Notes: generated by a model from the letters alone, not told the origin. A DNA stretch of 64,000 nucleotides from Microbacterium terregens (GCF_027922045.1 NZ_BSEX01000004.1:290378-354377); one strand, 5' to 3'. Shown: positions 10,101 through 19,269, numbered from the stretch's first letter. A program made the numbers and translations.

Positions 10101-10673
10101 CTACCCGCGCATCGCCTCGCAGAAATGCTTGCGGCACAGTGCGAGATAGCGGTCATTGCCGCCGATCTCCGTCTGCGCCCCCTCGCGCACCGCACGGCCC
10201 GCCGCGTCGACGCGCAGGTTCATGGTCGCCTTGCGCCCACACACGCACACCGACTTGATCTCCACCAGCGCATCCGCGATCGCGAGCAGCCGTGCCGAGC
10301 CTGGGAACAGCACGCCCTGGAAATCGGTGCGCAGGCCATAGGCGAGCACCGGCACGTTCAGCTCGTCGGCAACCCGCGCGAGCTGGTCCACCTGCTCCGC
10401 CGAGAGGAACTGCGCCTCGTCCACCAGCACGCAGCCGACCGGCGCCGGCTCGGCGGCGACGGCGGCGTAGAGATCGGTTGCGGCATCGAACATCGCGGCC
10501 GGCGCCGACAGGCCGATGCGGGACCCGATCGTCCCCGCGCCCGCCCGGTCGTCTAGCGCCGCGGTGAACAGCAGCGTGGTGAGCCCCCGCTCCCGATAGT
10601 TGAAGTCGGCCTGCAGCAGCGTGGTCGACTTCCCGGCATTCATGGACGCGTAGTAGAAATAGAGCTTGGCCAT
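10101..10673 (-). CDS. tdk: Thymidine kinase (type II)
   Basis: 190 residues. Phosphorylates thymidine to dTMP in the salvage pathway. P-loop MNAGKSTTLL at residues 11-20, Walker-B-like CVLVDEAQFL (81-90), lasso region GLRTDFQGVLFPGS, and a zinc site made of CVCG (143-146) plus LCRKHF (179-184). The ATG at 10673 overlaps the vapC stop by one base (ATGA), so it is coupled to the toxin gene. Thymidine kinase is not normally part of this translation operon. Confidence 0.96.
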   Translation of the reverse strand: MAKLYFYYASMNAGKSTTLLQADFNYRERGLTTLLFTAALDDRAGAGTIGSRIGLSAPAAMFDAATDLYAAVAAEPAPVGCVLVDEAQFLSAEQVDQLARVADELNVPVLAYGLRTDFQGVLFPGSARLLAIADALVEIKSVCVCGRKATMNLRVDAAGRAVREGAQTEIGGNDRYLALCRKHFCEAMRG

Positions 10674-11059
10674 CAGGCGAGGGTCTCGATGGGAAGAGGG
10701 GGCGTGTCGATCCGGGCGATCCCCCGGTCGAAGGTAACAAAGCGGTCGGCGACGCCGCGCGCCGCCACCAGATGCACCGCATCCGCCCAGTCGGCACCGG
10801 CGCGATAGCGTTCGATCGCCCAGGCCAGGCCCTCCCGGTCGGCCACGTGGACCGTCTCCAGCATCAGCAGCGTCGCCATCGCATCGGCGACGGTGGCATG
10901 GTCCAGCCGCAGGCGCTTGCCGAGCACCCAACCCAGTTCGATCCACACCGTGTGCGAGACCCACACCGGCTCGCGGACGATCGCCTCCGCAAGCCGCGCC
11001 TGGTGGGGCTCGTCCTGCAGGATCAATCGGGCGAGAATGTTGGTGTCGACCGCCCTCAC
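10673..11059 (-). CDS. vapC: PIN-domain ribonuclease toxin (VapC family)
   Basis: 128 residues from a GTG start at 11059. The acidic PIN residues are visible: Asp5 (AVDTNILAR), Glu41 (VWIELGW), Asp90/Asp93 (GADWADAVHL) and Asp111 (VTFDRGIAR). VapC toxins cleave tRNA or rRNA when freed from their antitoxin. The start overlaps the antitoxin stop by 4 nt (GTGA), the normal VapBC coupling. All catalytic acids are present, so it looks functional. Confidence 0.92.
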   Translation of the reverse strand: MRAVDTNILARLILQDEPHQARLAEAIVREPVWVSHTVWIELGWVLGKRLRLDHATVADAMATLLMLETVHVADREGLAWAIERYRAGADWADAVHLVAARGVADRFVTFDRGIARIDTPPLPIETLA

Positions 11060-11319
11060 GCGGGGTCGTCATCCGCGTCGGGAGACCAGTTCAGGGCCTC
11101 CACCGGAACTGGCGGTCCCTCGTGGCGGTACAGCGTACGCAGACGAGCGATGCCCTGTTCGACGGTTAGCTGGCCGCCCGGGCGGCGGGGACGCAGGATG
11201 ATAGCATCGGTCGACTCGACGATGTCGAGCTCGGTGCCGGGTGCCCAGCCGAGCCGATCGCGCGTGGCCTTCGGCACCACGACCTGCCCTTTTTCCGAAA
11301 TCCGCGTGTGCGCACCCAT
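11056..11319 (-). CDS. vapB: AbrB/MazE-type antitoxin of the VapBC pair
   Basis: 87 residues. The N-terminus MGAHTRISEKGQVVVPKATRDRLG is the swapped-hairpin AbrB DNA-binding fold; the acidic C-terminus would wrap the toxin. ATG at 11319 was chosen because the fold starts there and a palindrome ends three bases before it. It lies 31 bp after the rbfA stop on the same strand and overlaps vapC by 4 nt. It probably represses its own operon with VapC, as is usual for the family. Confidence 0.9.
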   Translation of the reverse strand: MGAHTRISEKGQVVVPKATRDRLGWAPGTELDIVESTDAIILRPRRPGGQLTVEQGIARLRTLYRHEGPPVPVEALNWSPDADDDPA

Positions 11320-11322
11320 GTT

Positions 11323-11340
11323 GGTAAGATGCGTCTTACC
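11323..11340 (-). promoter_or_regulatory. Candidate VapB operator palindrome
   Basis: GGTAAGA-TGCG-TCTTACC (7-bp arms, 4-bp spacer) sits immediately upstream of the vapB ATG. Perfect symmetry and location fit an autoregulatory operator; binding is inferred, not shown. Confidence 0.55.
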
Positions 11341-11350
11341 GGCCGGAACG

Positions 11351-11752
11351 TCAATCGTCGCCGCCGGGCTCCTCGCGCAAATCCTGCGCGACCTTGGGCG
11401 CACGCAGCAGCGCGTCGATGTGGCTCGCTTCCTCGAAGCTGTCGTCGGCCAGGAACTTGAGCTTGGCGGCGTACTTCATCTTCACGCGGTGGGCGACCTC
11501 GCGCTGCAGGTACGCGGTGTTGGTGCGCAGCGCCTTCAGCACCGCCTCCTCGTCCTTGCCGAGCAGCGGCTTCACGAACACGGTCGCGTGGCGCAGGTCC
11601 GGGGACATGCGCACCTCGGTCACGGACACCATGTGCTTGGCCAGCGTCTCGTCATGAACGTCGCCGCGCTGCAGGATCTCGGACAGCACGTGGCGCACCT
11701 GCTCGCCCACGCGGAGCGTGCGGACGGAGCGTTCCTGCGGTTCGTTCTTCAT
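11351..11752 (-). CDS. rbfA: 30S ribosome-binding factor A
   Basis: 133 residues, KH-like fold: [40 protein letters not shown] and [42 protein letters not shown]. It helps mature the 5' end of 16S rRNA and the 30S subunit during cold adaptation. It follows infB, separated by a strong terminator hairpin. In many bacteria truB follows directly; here vapB, vapC, tdk and the S2P gene lie in between. Confidence 0.97.
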   Translation of the reverse strand: MKNEPQERSVRTLRVGEQVRHVLSEILQRGDVHDETLAKHMVSVTEVRMSPDLRHATVFVKPLLGKDEEAVLKALRTNTAYLQREVAHRVKMKYAAKLKFLADDSFEEASHIDALLRAPKVAQDLREEPGGDD

Positions 11753-11765
11753 GGTGCAATCTTAG

Positions 11766-11804
11766 AAAAAAGGGTGTCACCCCGGCTCGCCGCCGGGGTG
11801 ACAC
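11766..11804 (-). terminator. Terminator between infB and rbfA
   Basis: Minus strand: GTGTCACCCCGGC and GCCGGGGTGACAC form a 13-bp stem with a 5-base loop, followed by CC and TTTTTT. It is 6 bp past the infB stop, so rbfA and later genes must depend on read-through or their own promoter. The stem resembles repetitive intergenic palindromes of this genome type. Confidence 0.9.
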
Positions 11805-11810
11805 GGATAC

Positions 11811-14675
11811 TCAGAGCGTGCGCTCGCGCAGCTCGACCTCAAAGGTTTCAAGGAAGTCGCCGGCCTTGATGTCGGTGAAGTTCTGCGTGAACGTCACACC
11901 GCATTCCAGGCCTGCACGAACTTCGGCGACATCGTCCTTGAACCGGCGGAGCGAGGCGATCTCGCCCTGGTAGATGATGACGTCGTTGCGCGTGATGCGC
12001 GCCTTGAGCGCCTTGCGAATGACCCCTTCGACCACCAGCAGACCGGCGGCCTTGCCCGTCTTGCCCGCGGAGAAGACTTCGCGGATCTCGGCGCGGCCCA
12101 CGACCGTCTCGAACGCCTCGGGACCGAGCTCGCCCGCCATGCCGGCGCGGATCTCGTCCACCAGGTCGTAGATGACGTCGTGATACTTCAGCGCCACCTT
12201 GTTCCGCTCGGCGATCTCGCGCGCCTTGCTGTTCGGGCGGACGTTGAAGCCGATGATCGGCGCGCCCGAGGCACCCGCCAGCGTCACATCGCTCTCGGTG
12301 ATGCCGCCGACGCCCGAGTGCAGGATGCGCACCCGGATCTCGTCGGTCGAAATCTTGTTGAGCGAACCCACGATCGCCTCGACCGTACCCTGGGTATCGG
12401 CCTTGACCACCAGCGGATACTCGATCGCCTGCTTGTCCTTGAGCGCGGAGAACATGCTCTCCAAGCTCGCGGGCGCATTGGTGGTGCGCTTCTGCTGGAT
12501 CACGCCAGCGCGATATTCCGCGACTTCGCGGGCACGCGCCTCGTTCTCCACCACCTGCAGCAGGTCGCCGGCCATCGGCACGCCAGACAGGCCCAGCACC
12601 TCGACCGGCATCGCCGGACCCGCCTGCTTCACCTGACGGCCCTTGTCGTCGATCAGCGCGCGGACCTTGCCGCTCTCGGCACCGACGACGAACACGTCGC
12701 CGACCTTGAGCGTGCCGCGGTTGACCAGGATCGTCGCGACCGGGCCGCGGCCCTTGTCGAGCTTCGCCTCGATCACCGCACCCTCGGCCTGGCGGTCGGG
12801 GTTGGCGCGCAGCTCGAGCAGTTCGGCCTGCAGCTGGATCTTCTCGATCAGCGTGTCGAGACCGATCTTCTTGAGCGCGGAGACTTCGACGTCCTGCGTC
12901 TCGCCGCCCATTTCCTCGACCTGGACGTTGTGCTCGAGCAGACGCTCGCGCACCCGCTGCGGGTTCGCCTCGTGCTTGTCGATCTTGTTGATCGCCACGA
13001 TCATCGGCTTGCCCGATGCCTTGGTGTGGTTGATCGCCTCGATCGTCTGCGGCATCAGCCCGTCGTCGGCCGCCACCACCAAGACGACGATATCGGTGAC
13101 GTCGGCACCGCGCGCGCGCATCTCGGTGAAGGCCTCGTGGCCCGGCGTGTCGAGGAAGGTGATCTTCGACTTGTCCTTCAGCGTCACCTGATACGCACCG
13201 ATGTGCTGGGTGATGCCACCGGCCTCGCCGCGCACCACGTCGGTGCCGCGCAGCGCGTCGAGCAGCGAGGTCTTGCCGTGGTCGACATGGCCCATGATCG
13301 TCACCACCGGCGGACGCGGCTTCAGCGCCTCGGGTGCGTCCTCGGTCGTGTCGAGCGCCAGGTCGATGTCGGCGTCGGACACGCGGACGATGTTGTGGCC
13401 GAACTCGGTCACCAGCAGCTCGGCCGTATCCTGGTCGATGGTCTGCGTCATGGTGACGGGCATGCCCATCTTGAACAGCGCCTTCACCAGGTCGGCGCCC
13501 TTCTCGGCCATGCGGTTGGCGAGTTCCTGGACGGTGATCGCCTCCGGCACCTGCACGTCGCGGACCTGCTTGGCCTGCGGCTCGCGCGGGCCGCCGTAAT
13601 GGCGCTTTTCCTTTTCGCGGGCGCGCTTCAGCGCCGCGAGCGAGCGCGCACGCGCGCCGTCGCCATCACCAAGCGCACGCGTGACGGTGAGCTTGCCCGA
13701 CTGGCGGCGATCGTCACCCTTGCGGTCGCGCGACGGTGCAGGCCGGCTCGGCGCATCGTTGCGACGCGGCGGGAGGGCGGCGCCCGTACGGTTCGCAGGC
13801 GAGGCGTTGTTCGAAGCGGGCGAGGCGCTCGGCGTCGGCGTGGGAGCCGGTGCGGGCTTGGGCTCGGGCTTCGGGATCTCGGGACGCTGCACGGGCGTGA
13901 AGCGACGCGGCGCGGGCAGCGACGAGTCGAACTGCACCGTCACGGGCTGCGTCGGCTGCGGCGGACGCTGCGGTGCCGCCGGGCGACGCGGTGCCTGGGC
14001 GGCAGGGGCCGCCGGCTTCGGCGCGGCAGCGGCGGGCGCAGCCGGCTTCGGCGCTTCGGCCGCGGGGGCTGGTGCGGGCGTCGGCGCAGGGGTGGGAGTC
14101 GGAGCGGCAGGTGCCACGGCGACCGGCTCGGAAACCTCGGGCGCTGCCGGAGCCGGTGCGGGTGCGGCTTCGACCTTGGGCTCGGGCGTCGGCTCCACGG
14201 CCGGGGCGGCCGGCTCGGCAGGCGCCGCTGCCGGCGCTTCTGCCGCGCGACGGCTTTCCTCGGCGCGACGCTGCTCCTGCTCCTGCGCTTCCTGGCGCAG
14301 GCGCTCGTCACGACGGCGGCCCTCTTCGAGCGCGGTCATGCGGGCCTCTTCGGCCTCACGCAGCAGCTTCGCCTGGATCTCGTGGCGAGACAGGCCGGCG
14401 TTCGTCGCAACCGGGTTCGGCGCGGGCGCACGCGGCGCTGCCGGGGCGGGTGCCGGCGCAGCCGCGGGTGCGGCCTCCGGTGCCGCGACAGGAGCACCCT
14501 GCTGCTGCTCTTCGCCCGGGCGGCCGAGCACGCGGCGGCGCTTGACCTCCACGACCACGGTGTTGGAGCGGCCATGGCTGAAGCTCTGCTTCACCTTGCC
14601 CGTCTCCACCGTGCGCTTCAGCCCCAGCGGTGCCCGCGCGCCCAGCTTCGGCTTGTCGTTGTCCGTCTCGCTCAT
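11811..14675 (-). CDS. infB: Translation initiation factor IF-2
   Basis: 954 residues. GTPase that places initiator tRNA on the 30S subunit. The N-terminal IF2-associated segment ([21 protein letters not shown]) is followed by a long Ala/Pro-rich low-complexity stretch to about residue 300. The IF2-N helical domain ([25 protein letters not shown]) precedes the G domain, with GHVDHGKT at residues 462-469, DTPGHEAF and NKID. Domains II-IV close the protein ([25 protein letters not shown]). The long disordered N-terminus is common in alphaproteobacteria. It lies 3 bp after the ylxR stop. Confidence 0.98.
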   Translation of the reverse strand: MSETDNDKPKLGARAPLGLKRTVETGKVKQSFSHGRSNTVVVEVKRRRVLGRPGEEQQQGAPVAAPEAAPAAAPAPAPAAPRAPAPNPVATNAGLSRHEIQAKLLREAEEARMTALEEGRRRDERLRQEAQEQEQRRAEESRRAAEAPAAAPAEPAAPAVEPTPEPKVEAAPAPAPAAPEVSEPVAVAPAAPTPTPAPTPAPAPAAEAPKPAAPAAAAPKPAAPAAQAPRRPAAPQRPPQPTQPVTVQFDSSLPAPRRFTPVQRPEIPKPEPKPAPAPTPTPSASPASNNASPANRTGAALPPRRNDAPSRPAPSRDRKGDDRRQSGKLTVTRALGDGDGARARSLAALKRAREKEKRHYGGPREPQAKQVRDVQVPEAITVQELANRMAEKGADLVKALFKMGMPVTMTQTIDQDTAELLVTEFGHNIVRVSDADIDLALDTTEDAPEALKPRPPVVTIMGHVDHGKTSLLDALRGTDVVRGEAGGITQHIGAYQVTLKDKSKITFLDTPGHEAFTEMRARGADVTDIVVLVVAADDGLMPQTIEAINHTKASGKPMIVAINKIDKHEANPQRVRERLLEHNVQVEEMGGETQDVEVSALKKIGLDTLIEKIQLQAELLELRANPDRQAEGAVIEAKLDKGRGPVATILVNRGTLKVGDVFVVGAESGKVRALIDDKGRQVKQAGPAMPVEVLGLSGVPMAGDLLQVVENEARAREVAEYRAGVIQQKRTTNAPASLESMFSALKDKQAIEYPLVVKADTQGTVEAIVGSLNKISTDEIRVRILHSGVGGITESDVTLAGASGAPIIGFNVRPNSKAREIAERNKVALKYHDVIYDLVDEIRAGMAGELGPEAFETVVGRAEIREVFSAGKTGKAAGLLVVEGVIRKALKARITRNDVIIYQGEIASLRRFKDDVAEVRAGLECGVTFTQNFTDIKAGDFLETFEVELRERTL

Positions 14676-14678
14676 GCG

Positions 14679-15482
14679 TTACCTGAATTCCTGCTTCGTC
14701 GTCGTCTGTGCGGCGGCCGAGGTTCCGGCAGCCGATGCGCCCTGCGATTCGGTTTCGCAAGACACGGAGGAGGGTACGGGTCCGATAAAGTGCAGCCATC
14801 GGGCGATCGCTTCGCCGACCCGACTGGCCGCTGGTCTGTCGGTCACGCCGACATGTACCACATTTTCGCGCCCCAGCGCCAAGGACAATATGGTACGCCC
14901 GACGGGCAATTCCAATCCCCTGACGCCACTGCCTTCGCGATCGGACCCGACGCGCCATGCCTGGGCGAGCTTGCCCGCCCCGTCGGCACCCGCGTCGGAG
15001 GCGTGGTAGAGTGCGTGAAGCTGGCCGCTGCGCGCCGCCTTCACGATCCGCTCGCCACCCGTAACCAGCTTGCCCGAACGCGCCTCCAGCCCGAGCCGTT
15101 CGAGCGCGGCGCGTTGCAGCGCCTGTTCGATGCGGTCGGAGAGGTCGTCGGGAATCGTGATCGCCTGCGTCTTGAAGGCGCGCGACAGCGCACCCTTCAG
15201 CCGGCCCTTGGCGATCGCCGCGTCGAGCGTGGCGCGATCGACGCCGATCCAGGCGCCGCGACCGGGTGCCTTGGCATGGACGTCGGGCAGCACCTCGCCG
15301 TCCGGAGACAGCGCGAGGCGCACGAGCGCGCCCCGCTCACCCGTCTCGCGGGTGAGGATGCAGCTGCGCTCCGGCCCCTCGCGCGGTTCGCGCGGAGGCC
15401 GGGGCGTGGCGGGATTACGCTGTCCGCGGTGCCCGGAGGCGCGCGGGGTTACCGAAGCGGCATCATTGCGAGGGTTCCGCAT
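14679..15482 (-). CDS. YlxR (DUF448) RNA-binding protein with L7Ae-like C-terminal region
   Basis: 267 residues. The YlxR domain spans about 30-115 (PERSCILTRETGERGALVRLALSPDGEVLPD, then APGRGAWI), where the usual conserved CIV/CIL and GRGAW elements are visible. The second half (SGKLVTGGERIVKAARSGQ, LYHASDAGADGAGKL, GLELPVGRTILSLALGRENVVHVGV) fits an L7Ae/L30e-like fold, an architecture known in alphaproteobacteria. YlxR modulates RNase P or transcription in other species; the role here is inferred. The ATG at 15482 has GGGAGGA six bases upstream and overlaps the tautomerase gene by 20 bp. Confidence 0.9.
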   Translation of the reverse strand: MRNPRNDAASVTPRASGHRGQRNPATPRPPREPREGPERSCILTRETGERGALVRLALSPDGEVLPDVHAKAPGRGAWIGVDRATLDAAIAKGRLKGALSRAFKTQAITIPDDLSDRIEQALQRAALERLGLEARSGKLVTGGERIVKAARSGQLHALYHASDAGADGAGKLAQAWRVGSDREGSGVRGLELPVGRTILSLALGRENVVHVGVTDRPAASRVGEAIARWLHFIGPVPSSVSCETESQGASAAGTSAAAQTTTKQEFR

Positions 15483-15699
15483 GCGCGTCCTCCCTCGCTT
15501 GGGGCGTGCCGGCATCGCGGTCCGCGATCAGCTGGCCGCCCGCACCATAATTCTCAGTCGAGAGCTCGGTGATGTTGATCTGGACGGCGGCCGGGTTCTT
15601 GCCCAGCCGCTCGACCAGCGAACGCGTGACGTCGGCGACAATCGCCGCCTTCTGCTCGCGCGAGGCGGCGCCGGCCAGGCGAATGTCGACGAACGGCAT
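15463..15699 (-). CDS. 4-oxalocrotonate tautomerase family protein
   Basis: 78 residues starting M-P-F-V-D-I-R-L. After Met removal, Pro1 would be the catalytic base of the tautomerase superfamily. The continuation REQKAAIVADVTRSLVERLGKNPAAVQINITEL fits the family. It starts inside the nusA stop (ATGA, 15699) and ends 20 bp inside ylxR, so it is fully embedded in the nusA-ylxR-infB operon. The C-terminal ~20 residues beyond the core are Asp/Ala/Glu-rich. Substrate unknown; an aromatic-catabolism role is not suggested by the neighbours. Confidence 0.88.
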   Translation of the reverse strand: MPFVDIRLAGAASREQKAAIVADVTRSLVERLGKNPAAVQINITELSTENYGAGGQLIADRDAGTPQAREDAHAEPSQ

Positions 15700-17324
15700 C
15701 AGGCCTCGGCCTCCTCGCCGGTGGACGCTTCGGCCGGAGCCTCGCCCGCTTCCTCGTCATCGAACCAGTGCGCACGCGCGGCCATGATGATCTCGTTGCC
15801 CTGCTCGTCCGACAGCCCGTACTCGGCCAGGATGCCGCCCTTGGGCTCGCTGCGCTTGGCCGCATCGTCGTTGCGACGGCGCGGCTCGGCGCGCTTCTTC
15901 TCGACCAGCTCGTCGGTGGCGAGATCGGCCAGGTCGTCGAGCGTCTTGATGCCCGCCTTGCCGAGCGTGACCAGCATCGCCTCGGTCAGGTACGGCATCT
16001 CGGCCAGCGCGTCGTCGACGCCCAGGGCACGGCGTGCCTCGCGGTTCGCTTCCTCGCGACGCTCCAGCGCTTCCTGCGCGCGGTTCTGGAGCTCGGCGGC
16101 GAGGTCCTCGTCGAAGCCCTCGATCGCGGCAAGCTCGTCCACCTCGACATAGGCGACTTCTTCCAGCTCGCCGAAGCCCTCGGCGACCAGCAGCTGCGCC
16201 AGCGTCTCGTCGACGTCGAGCTCGCGCTCGAACATCGCGGACCGCTCGACGAATTCCTTCTGGCGCTTCTCCGAAGCATCCGCCTCGGTCAGGATGTCGA
16301 TCGCCTTGGCGGTCAGCTGGCTGGCCAGGCGCACATTCTGGCCGCGGCGGCCAATCGCGAGGCTCAGCTGATCGTCAGGGACGACCACCTCGATGCGATC
16401 CTCTTCCTCGTCGATCACGACGCGGCTGACGTTTGCCGGCTGCAGCGCGTTGACGACAAAGGTCGCGGTGTCTTCCGACCAGGGGATGATGTCGATCTTC
16501 TCGCCCTGCATTTCCTGGACGACGGCCTGGACGCGGCTGCCCTTCATGCCGACGCACGCGCCGACCGGGTCGATCGAGCTGTCGCGGCTGATGACGCCGA
16601 TCTTGGCGCGCGAGCCCGGGTCGCGGGCGGCCGCCTTGATCTCGATGATGCCGTCGTAGATCTCGGGCACTTCCTGCGCGAACAGCTTCTTCATGAAGTC
16701 CGGGTGCGCACGGCTCAGGAAAATCTGCGGTCCGCGGTTTTCGCGGCGGACGTTCAGGATCAGCGAGCGGGTGCGGTCGCCGACGCGCACCGCTTCGCGC
16801 GGGATCTGCTGGTCGCGGCGGATCACGCCCTCGGCGCGACCCAGGTCGACCACGACGTGGCCGAACTCGACGCGCTTGACGACGCCGGTGATGATCTCAC
16901 CCACGCGGTCCTTGAACTCTTCGTACTGGCGCTCGCGCTCTGCGTCGCGGACCTTCTGGAAGATCACCTGCTTGGCGGCCTGCGCCGCGATGCGGCCGAA
17001 TTCGATCGGGGGCAGCGGATCGACGATATAGTCGCCGACGACCGCGCCCTTCTGCAGCTTCTGCGCCTGGGCGACGTCGACCTGCTTGAAATAGTCGTCG
17101 ACGGCCTCGACCACCTCGACCACGCGCCACAGGCGCAGGTCGCCGGTGTTGGGGTCGAGCTTGGCGCGGATGTCGTTCTCGGCGCCATAGCGCGCACGGG
17201 CGGCGCGCTGGATCGCGTCCTCCATCGCCTCGATGACGATGCCCTTGTCGATCAGCTTCTCGCGCGCGACCGAATCGGCGATCGCGATCAGTTCGGCGCG
17301 GTTGGCGGTAACGGCAGTGGCCAT
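15699..17324 (-). CDS. nusA: Transcription termination/antitermination factor NusA
   Basis: 541 residues. The N-terminal RNA polymerase-binding domain is followed by S1 (VGEIITGVVKRVEFGHVVVDLGRAEGVI), two KH domains (GACVGMKGSRVQAVVQEMQGEKIDII, LAIGRRGQNVRLASQLT) and acidic C-terminal helix-hairpin repeats (residues ~365-520) ending in a Glu-rich tail. It modulates pausing and termination and assists antitermination on rRNA. It follows rimP by 4 bp and overlaps the tautomerase start. Confidence 0.98.
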   Translation of the reverse strand: MATAVTANRAELIAIADSVAREKLIDKGIVIEAMEDAIQRAARARYGAENDIRAKLDPNTGDLRLWRVVEVVEAVDDYFKQVDVAQAQKLQKGAVVGDYIVDPLPPIEFGRIAAQAAKQVIFQKVRDAERERQYEEFKDRVGEIITGVVKRVEFGHVVVDLGRAEGVIRRDQQIPREAVRVGDRTRSLILNVRRENRGPQIFLSRAHPDFMKKLFAQEVPEIYDGIIEIKAAARDPGSRAKIGVISRDSSIDPVGACVGMKGSRVQAVVQEMQGEKIDIIPWSEDTATFVVNALQPANVSRVVIDEEEDRIEVVVPDDQLSLAIGRRGQNVRLASQLTAKAIDILTEADASEKRQKEFVERSAMFERELDVDETLAQLLVAEGFGELEEVAYVEVDELAAIEGFDEDLAAELQNRAQEALERREEANREARRALGVDDALAEMPYLTEAMLVTLGKAGIKTLDDLADLATDELVEKKRAEPRRRNDDAAKRSEPKGGILAEYGLSDEQGNEIIMAARAHWFDDEEAGEAPAEASTGEEAEA

Positions 17325-17328
17325 GGGC

Positions 17329-17871
17329 TTACCCTTCTACTTCGATGATGTCGTCCGCCCCGCTCGCGTCGAGCGGCTGGGTGGCGGCGAGGAGCTTGTC
17401 GGTGATGGTGAGCTTGGCGTCGGCGACGGCGGCGAACGGCACCGTCATCGCGCGGAACTTGCGCACGTCGATCGTGATCTGGTCGCCCTCGACGCCGACG
17501 AGGTCGCCGGTGAGCTGCTTGCGCCCCTCGATCGGCTCAGCCAGCGTGATGCGCGCTTCCTGCCCTGCCCAGTCGGCAAAGTCCTGAAGCCGCGTCAACG
17601 GACGGTCGATGCCGGGCGACGACACTTCCAGCCGGTACGCGCCCTCGATCGGGTCGCGGCCCTCCGCCTCCAGCGCGTCGAACACGTCGGACAGGCGACG
17701 CGACAGCGTGGCGCAGTCGTCGATGGTCAGCTGGCGGGTGTCGGGGCGCTCGGCCATGACCTGCAGCGTCGGATCCGACTTGCCGCCGAACATCTTCACG
17801 CGCACCAGCGCCAGCCCCAGGGCCTTGGCCTCGGGCTCGATCAGCCGGTTGAGTTCGGCGATGTCCGCCAA
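17329..17871 (-). CDS. rimP: Ribosome maturation factor RimP
   Basis: 180 residues. Needed for 30S maturation. Motifs include LIEPEAKALGLALVRVKMFGG, TIDDCATLSRRLSDVFDA, YRLEVSSPGIDRPLT and the SH3-like C-terminal domain (GRKQLTGDLVGVEGDQITID). No ATG fits. TTG at 17871 was chosen because GGAG lies six bases upstream and the family homology starts there. A longer frame from TTG at 17985 would leave almost no leader after the promoter seen at 18002-18030. First gene of the rimP-nusA-infB operon. Confidence 0.9.
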   Translation of the reverse strand: MADIAELNRLIEPEAKALGLALVRVKMFGGKSDPTLQVMAERPDTRQLTIDDCATLSRRLSDVFDALEAEGRDPIEGAYRLEVSSPGIDRPLTRLQDFADWAGQEARITLAEPIEGRKQLTGDLVGVEGDQITIDVRKFRAMTVPFAAVADAKLTITDKLLAATQPLDASGADDIIEVEG

Positions 17872-18001
17872 TCCACGCTCCAGTTCGTTGCGGCCGGCCA
17901 AGCGCCGGTCCTTAGAGTCGGTTCGAACCAAGGTACGCCCCGCCGCCGCCGGACCCGTGGGGTCCGACCTCGCCAAGGTTTCCAATGTCGAGAACAGCCG
18001 C

Positions 18002-18030
18002 GATATAGGGCGTTCGCCGGATCAGGACAA
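18002..18030 (-). promoter_or_regulatory. Promoter of the rimP-nusA-infB operon
   Basis: Minus strand TTGTCC (18025-18030) and TATATC (18002-18007) are separated by exactly 17 bp, a good sigma-70-type match. Transcription would start near 17995, giving a leader of about 125 nt before the TTG start of rimP. Confidence 0.6.
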
Positions 18031-18102
18031 GCGCGAAACGCGCGCAGGGTCTGCGCAACGCCGCACCGCTGCCTGCGTTGAGGCAGCAACAGGGAGACGT
18101 TC

Positions 18103-19269
18103 ATGCATCGCACCATCGCCTGCGCCACCGCCGCCATCCTACTCGCCGCCTGCGGCGCGCCCAACGATCCTGCCATCGCCAACGGCAGCGCGCCCCAGGC
18201 GAGCAGCGCCCCCGCTGCTACGGACGGTCGCCCCTTCGCAGTGACGCCGGTCACCACCCTCGACTCCCCCTGGGCGATGACCTTCCTGCCCGACGGGCGG
18301 ATGTTGGTGACGGAGAAGGCAGGCCGGATGCTGCTGGTGCAGCAGTCAACAGGCGGCAACCCCATCATTTGGCCGATTGCAGGCATTCCTGCCGTCGACA
18401 GCGAAGGCCAGGGCGCCCTGATGGACGTGGTTGCGGCGCCGGATTTCGCGCGCAGCAAGCTCGTCTATTTCTCGGGCTCCGTCACCGGTCCCGGCGGCAA
18501 GGGCGTGAAGCTGTGGCGTGGTCGACTTGTGCATGATGCCGAGCAGGGCGCGCGGCTGGAGGGTGTCACGGAACTGTTCGCCGCCACCCCCTTCGTTTCC
18601 GGCAACGGCCATTACTCGGGCCGTATCGCCTTCGCACCGGACGGCCAGCACCTGTTCTTCACCAACGGCGAGCGCCAGAAGTTCGATCCCGCACAGGATC
18701 CCAAGGCGACGCTCGGCAAGGTGCTGCGCCTGACGCTCGACGGCAAGCCGGCGGGCGACCCCGGCCTCACCGGACGCGGCTTCCACCCCGCGGTCTGGTC
18801 CTACGGCCACCGCAACCTGCTCGGCCTCGCCTTCGATGCCCAGGGCAATCTGTGGGAGCAGGAGATGGGGCCGAAGGGCGGCGACGAGGTCAACCTGATC
18901 CTGCCCGGCCGCAACTATGGCTGGCCGAAGGTCTCGAACGGCAGCCACTATGACGGCCGCGACATTCCCGACCACAAGCCCGGCGACGGTTTCGAGCCGC
19001 CCAAGGTGTCGTGGAACCCGGTGATCTCGCCGGGCGGGCTCCTGGTCTATACGGGGGCGATGTTCCCCGAGTGGCAGGGCGACCTGTTCATCGGCGGCCT
19101 GTCGAGCGAGGCGCTGGTCCGCGTCGGCGTGAACGGCACCAATGCCAGCAAGGGCGACCAGTGGCCGATGGGCAAGCGCATCCGCGACGTGGAGCAGGGC
19201 CCGGACGGCGCGATCTGGCTGATCGAGGACGGCGAAGGCGGCCGCCTGCTGAAGCTGACCAAGGGGTGA
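18103..19269 (+). CDS. PQQ-dependent sugar dehydrogenase lipoprotein (GSDH/YliI type)
   Basis: 388 residues. Soluble aldose dehydrogenase beta-propeller (GSDH family): LDSPWAMTFLPDGRMLVTEKAGRM, SGRIAFAPDGQHLFFTNGER, WSYGHRNLLGLAFDAQGNLWEQEMGPKGGDEVN, GRNYGWPKVSNG and DVEQGPDGAIWLIEDGEGGRL. The N-terminus is a lipoprotein signal with lipobox LLAAC (Cys17), so it is probably membrane-anchored on the periplasmic side. Family members oxidise sugars with PQQ as cofactor; no PQQ synthesis genes are in the window. The ATG at 18103 has AGGGAG six bases upstream. Substrate not predictable. Confidence 0.9.
   Translation: MHRTIACATAAILLAACGAPNDPAIANGSAPQASSAPAATDGRPFAVTPVTTLDSPWAMTFLPDGRMLVTEKAGRMLLVQQSTGGNPIIWPIAGIPAVDSEGQGALMDVVAAPDFARSKLVYFSGSVTGPGGKGVKLWRGRLVHDAEQGARLEGVTELFAATPFVSGNGHYSGRIAFAPDGQHLFFTNGERQKFDPAQDPKATLGKVLRLTLDGKPAGDPGLTGRGFHPAVWSYGHRNLLGLAFDAQGNLWEQEMGPKGGDEVNLILPGRNYGWPKVSNGSHYDGRDIPDHKPGDGFEPPKVSWNPVISPGGLLVYTGAMFPEWQGDLFIGGLSSEALVRVGVNGTNASKGDQWPMGKRIRDVEQGPDGAIWLIEDGEGGRLLKLTKG

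Noticed and set aside
12180..15572. Long open frame on the plus strand (1130 codons) opposite infB
   Set aside because: Runs antisense to a clear infB and ylxR; its length comes from the high GC content, and the protein shows no recognisable motifs and is Arg/His/Gly-rich.
17900..17990. tRNA-like GGTTCGAACC in the rimP leader
   Set aside because: The T-stem has at most four of five pairs, no acceptor stem or anticodon arm could be built, and no CCA follows.
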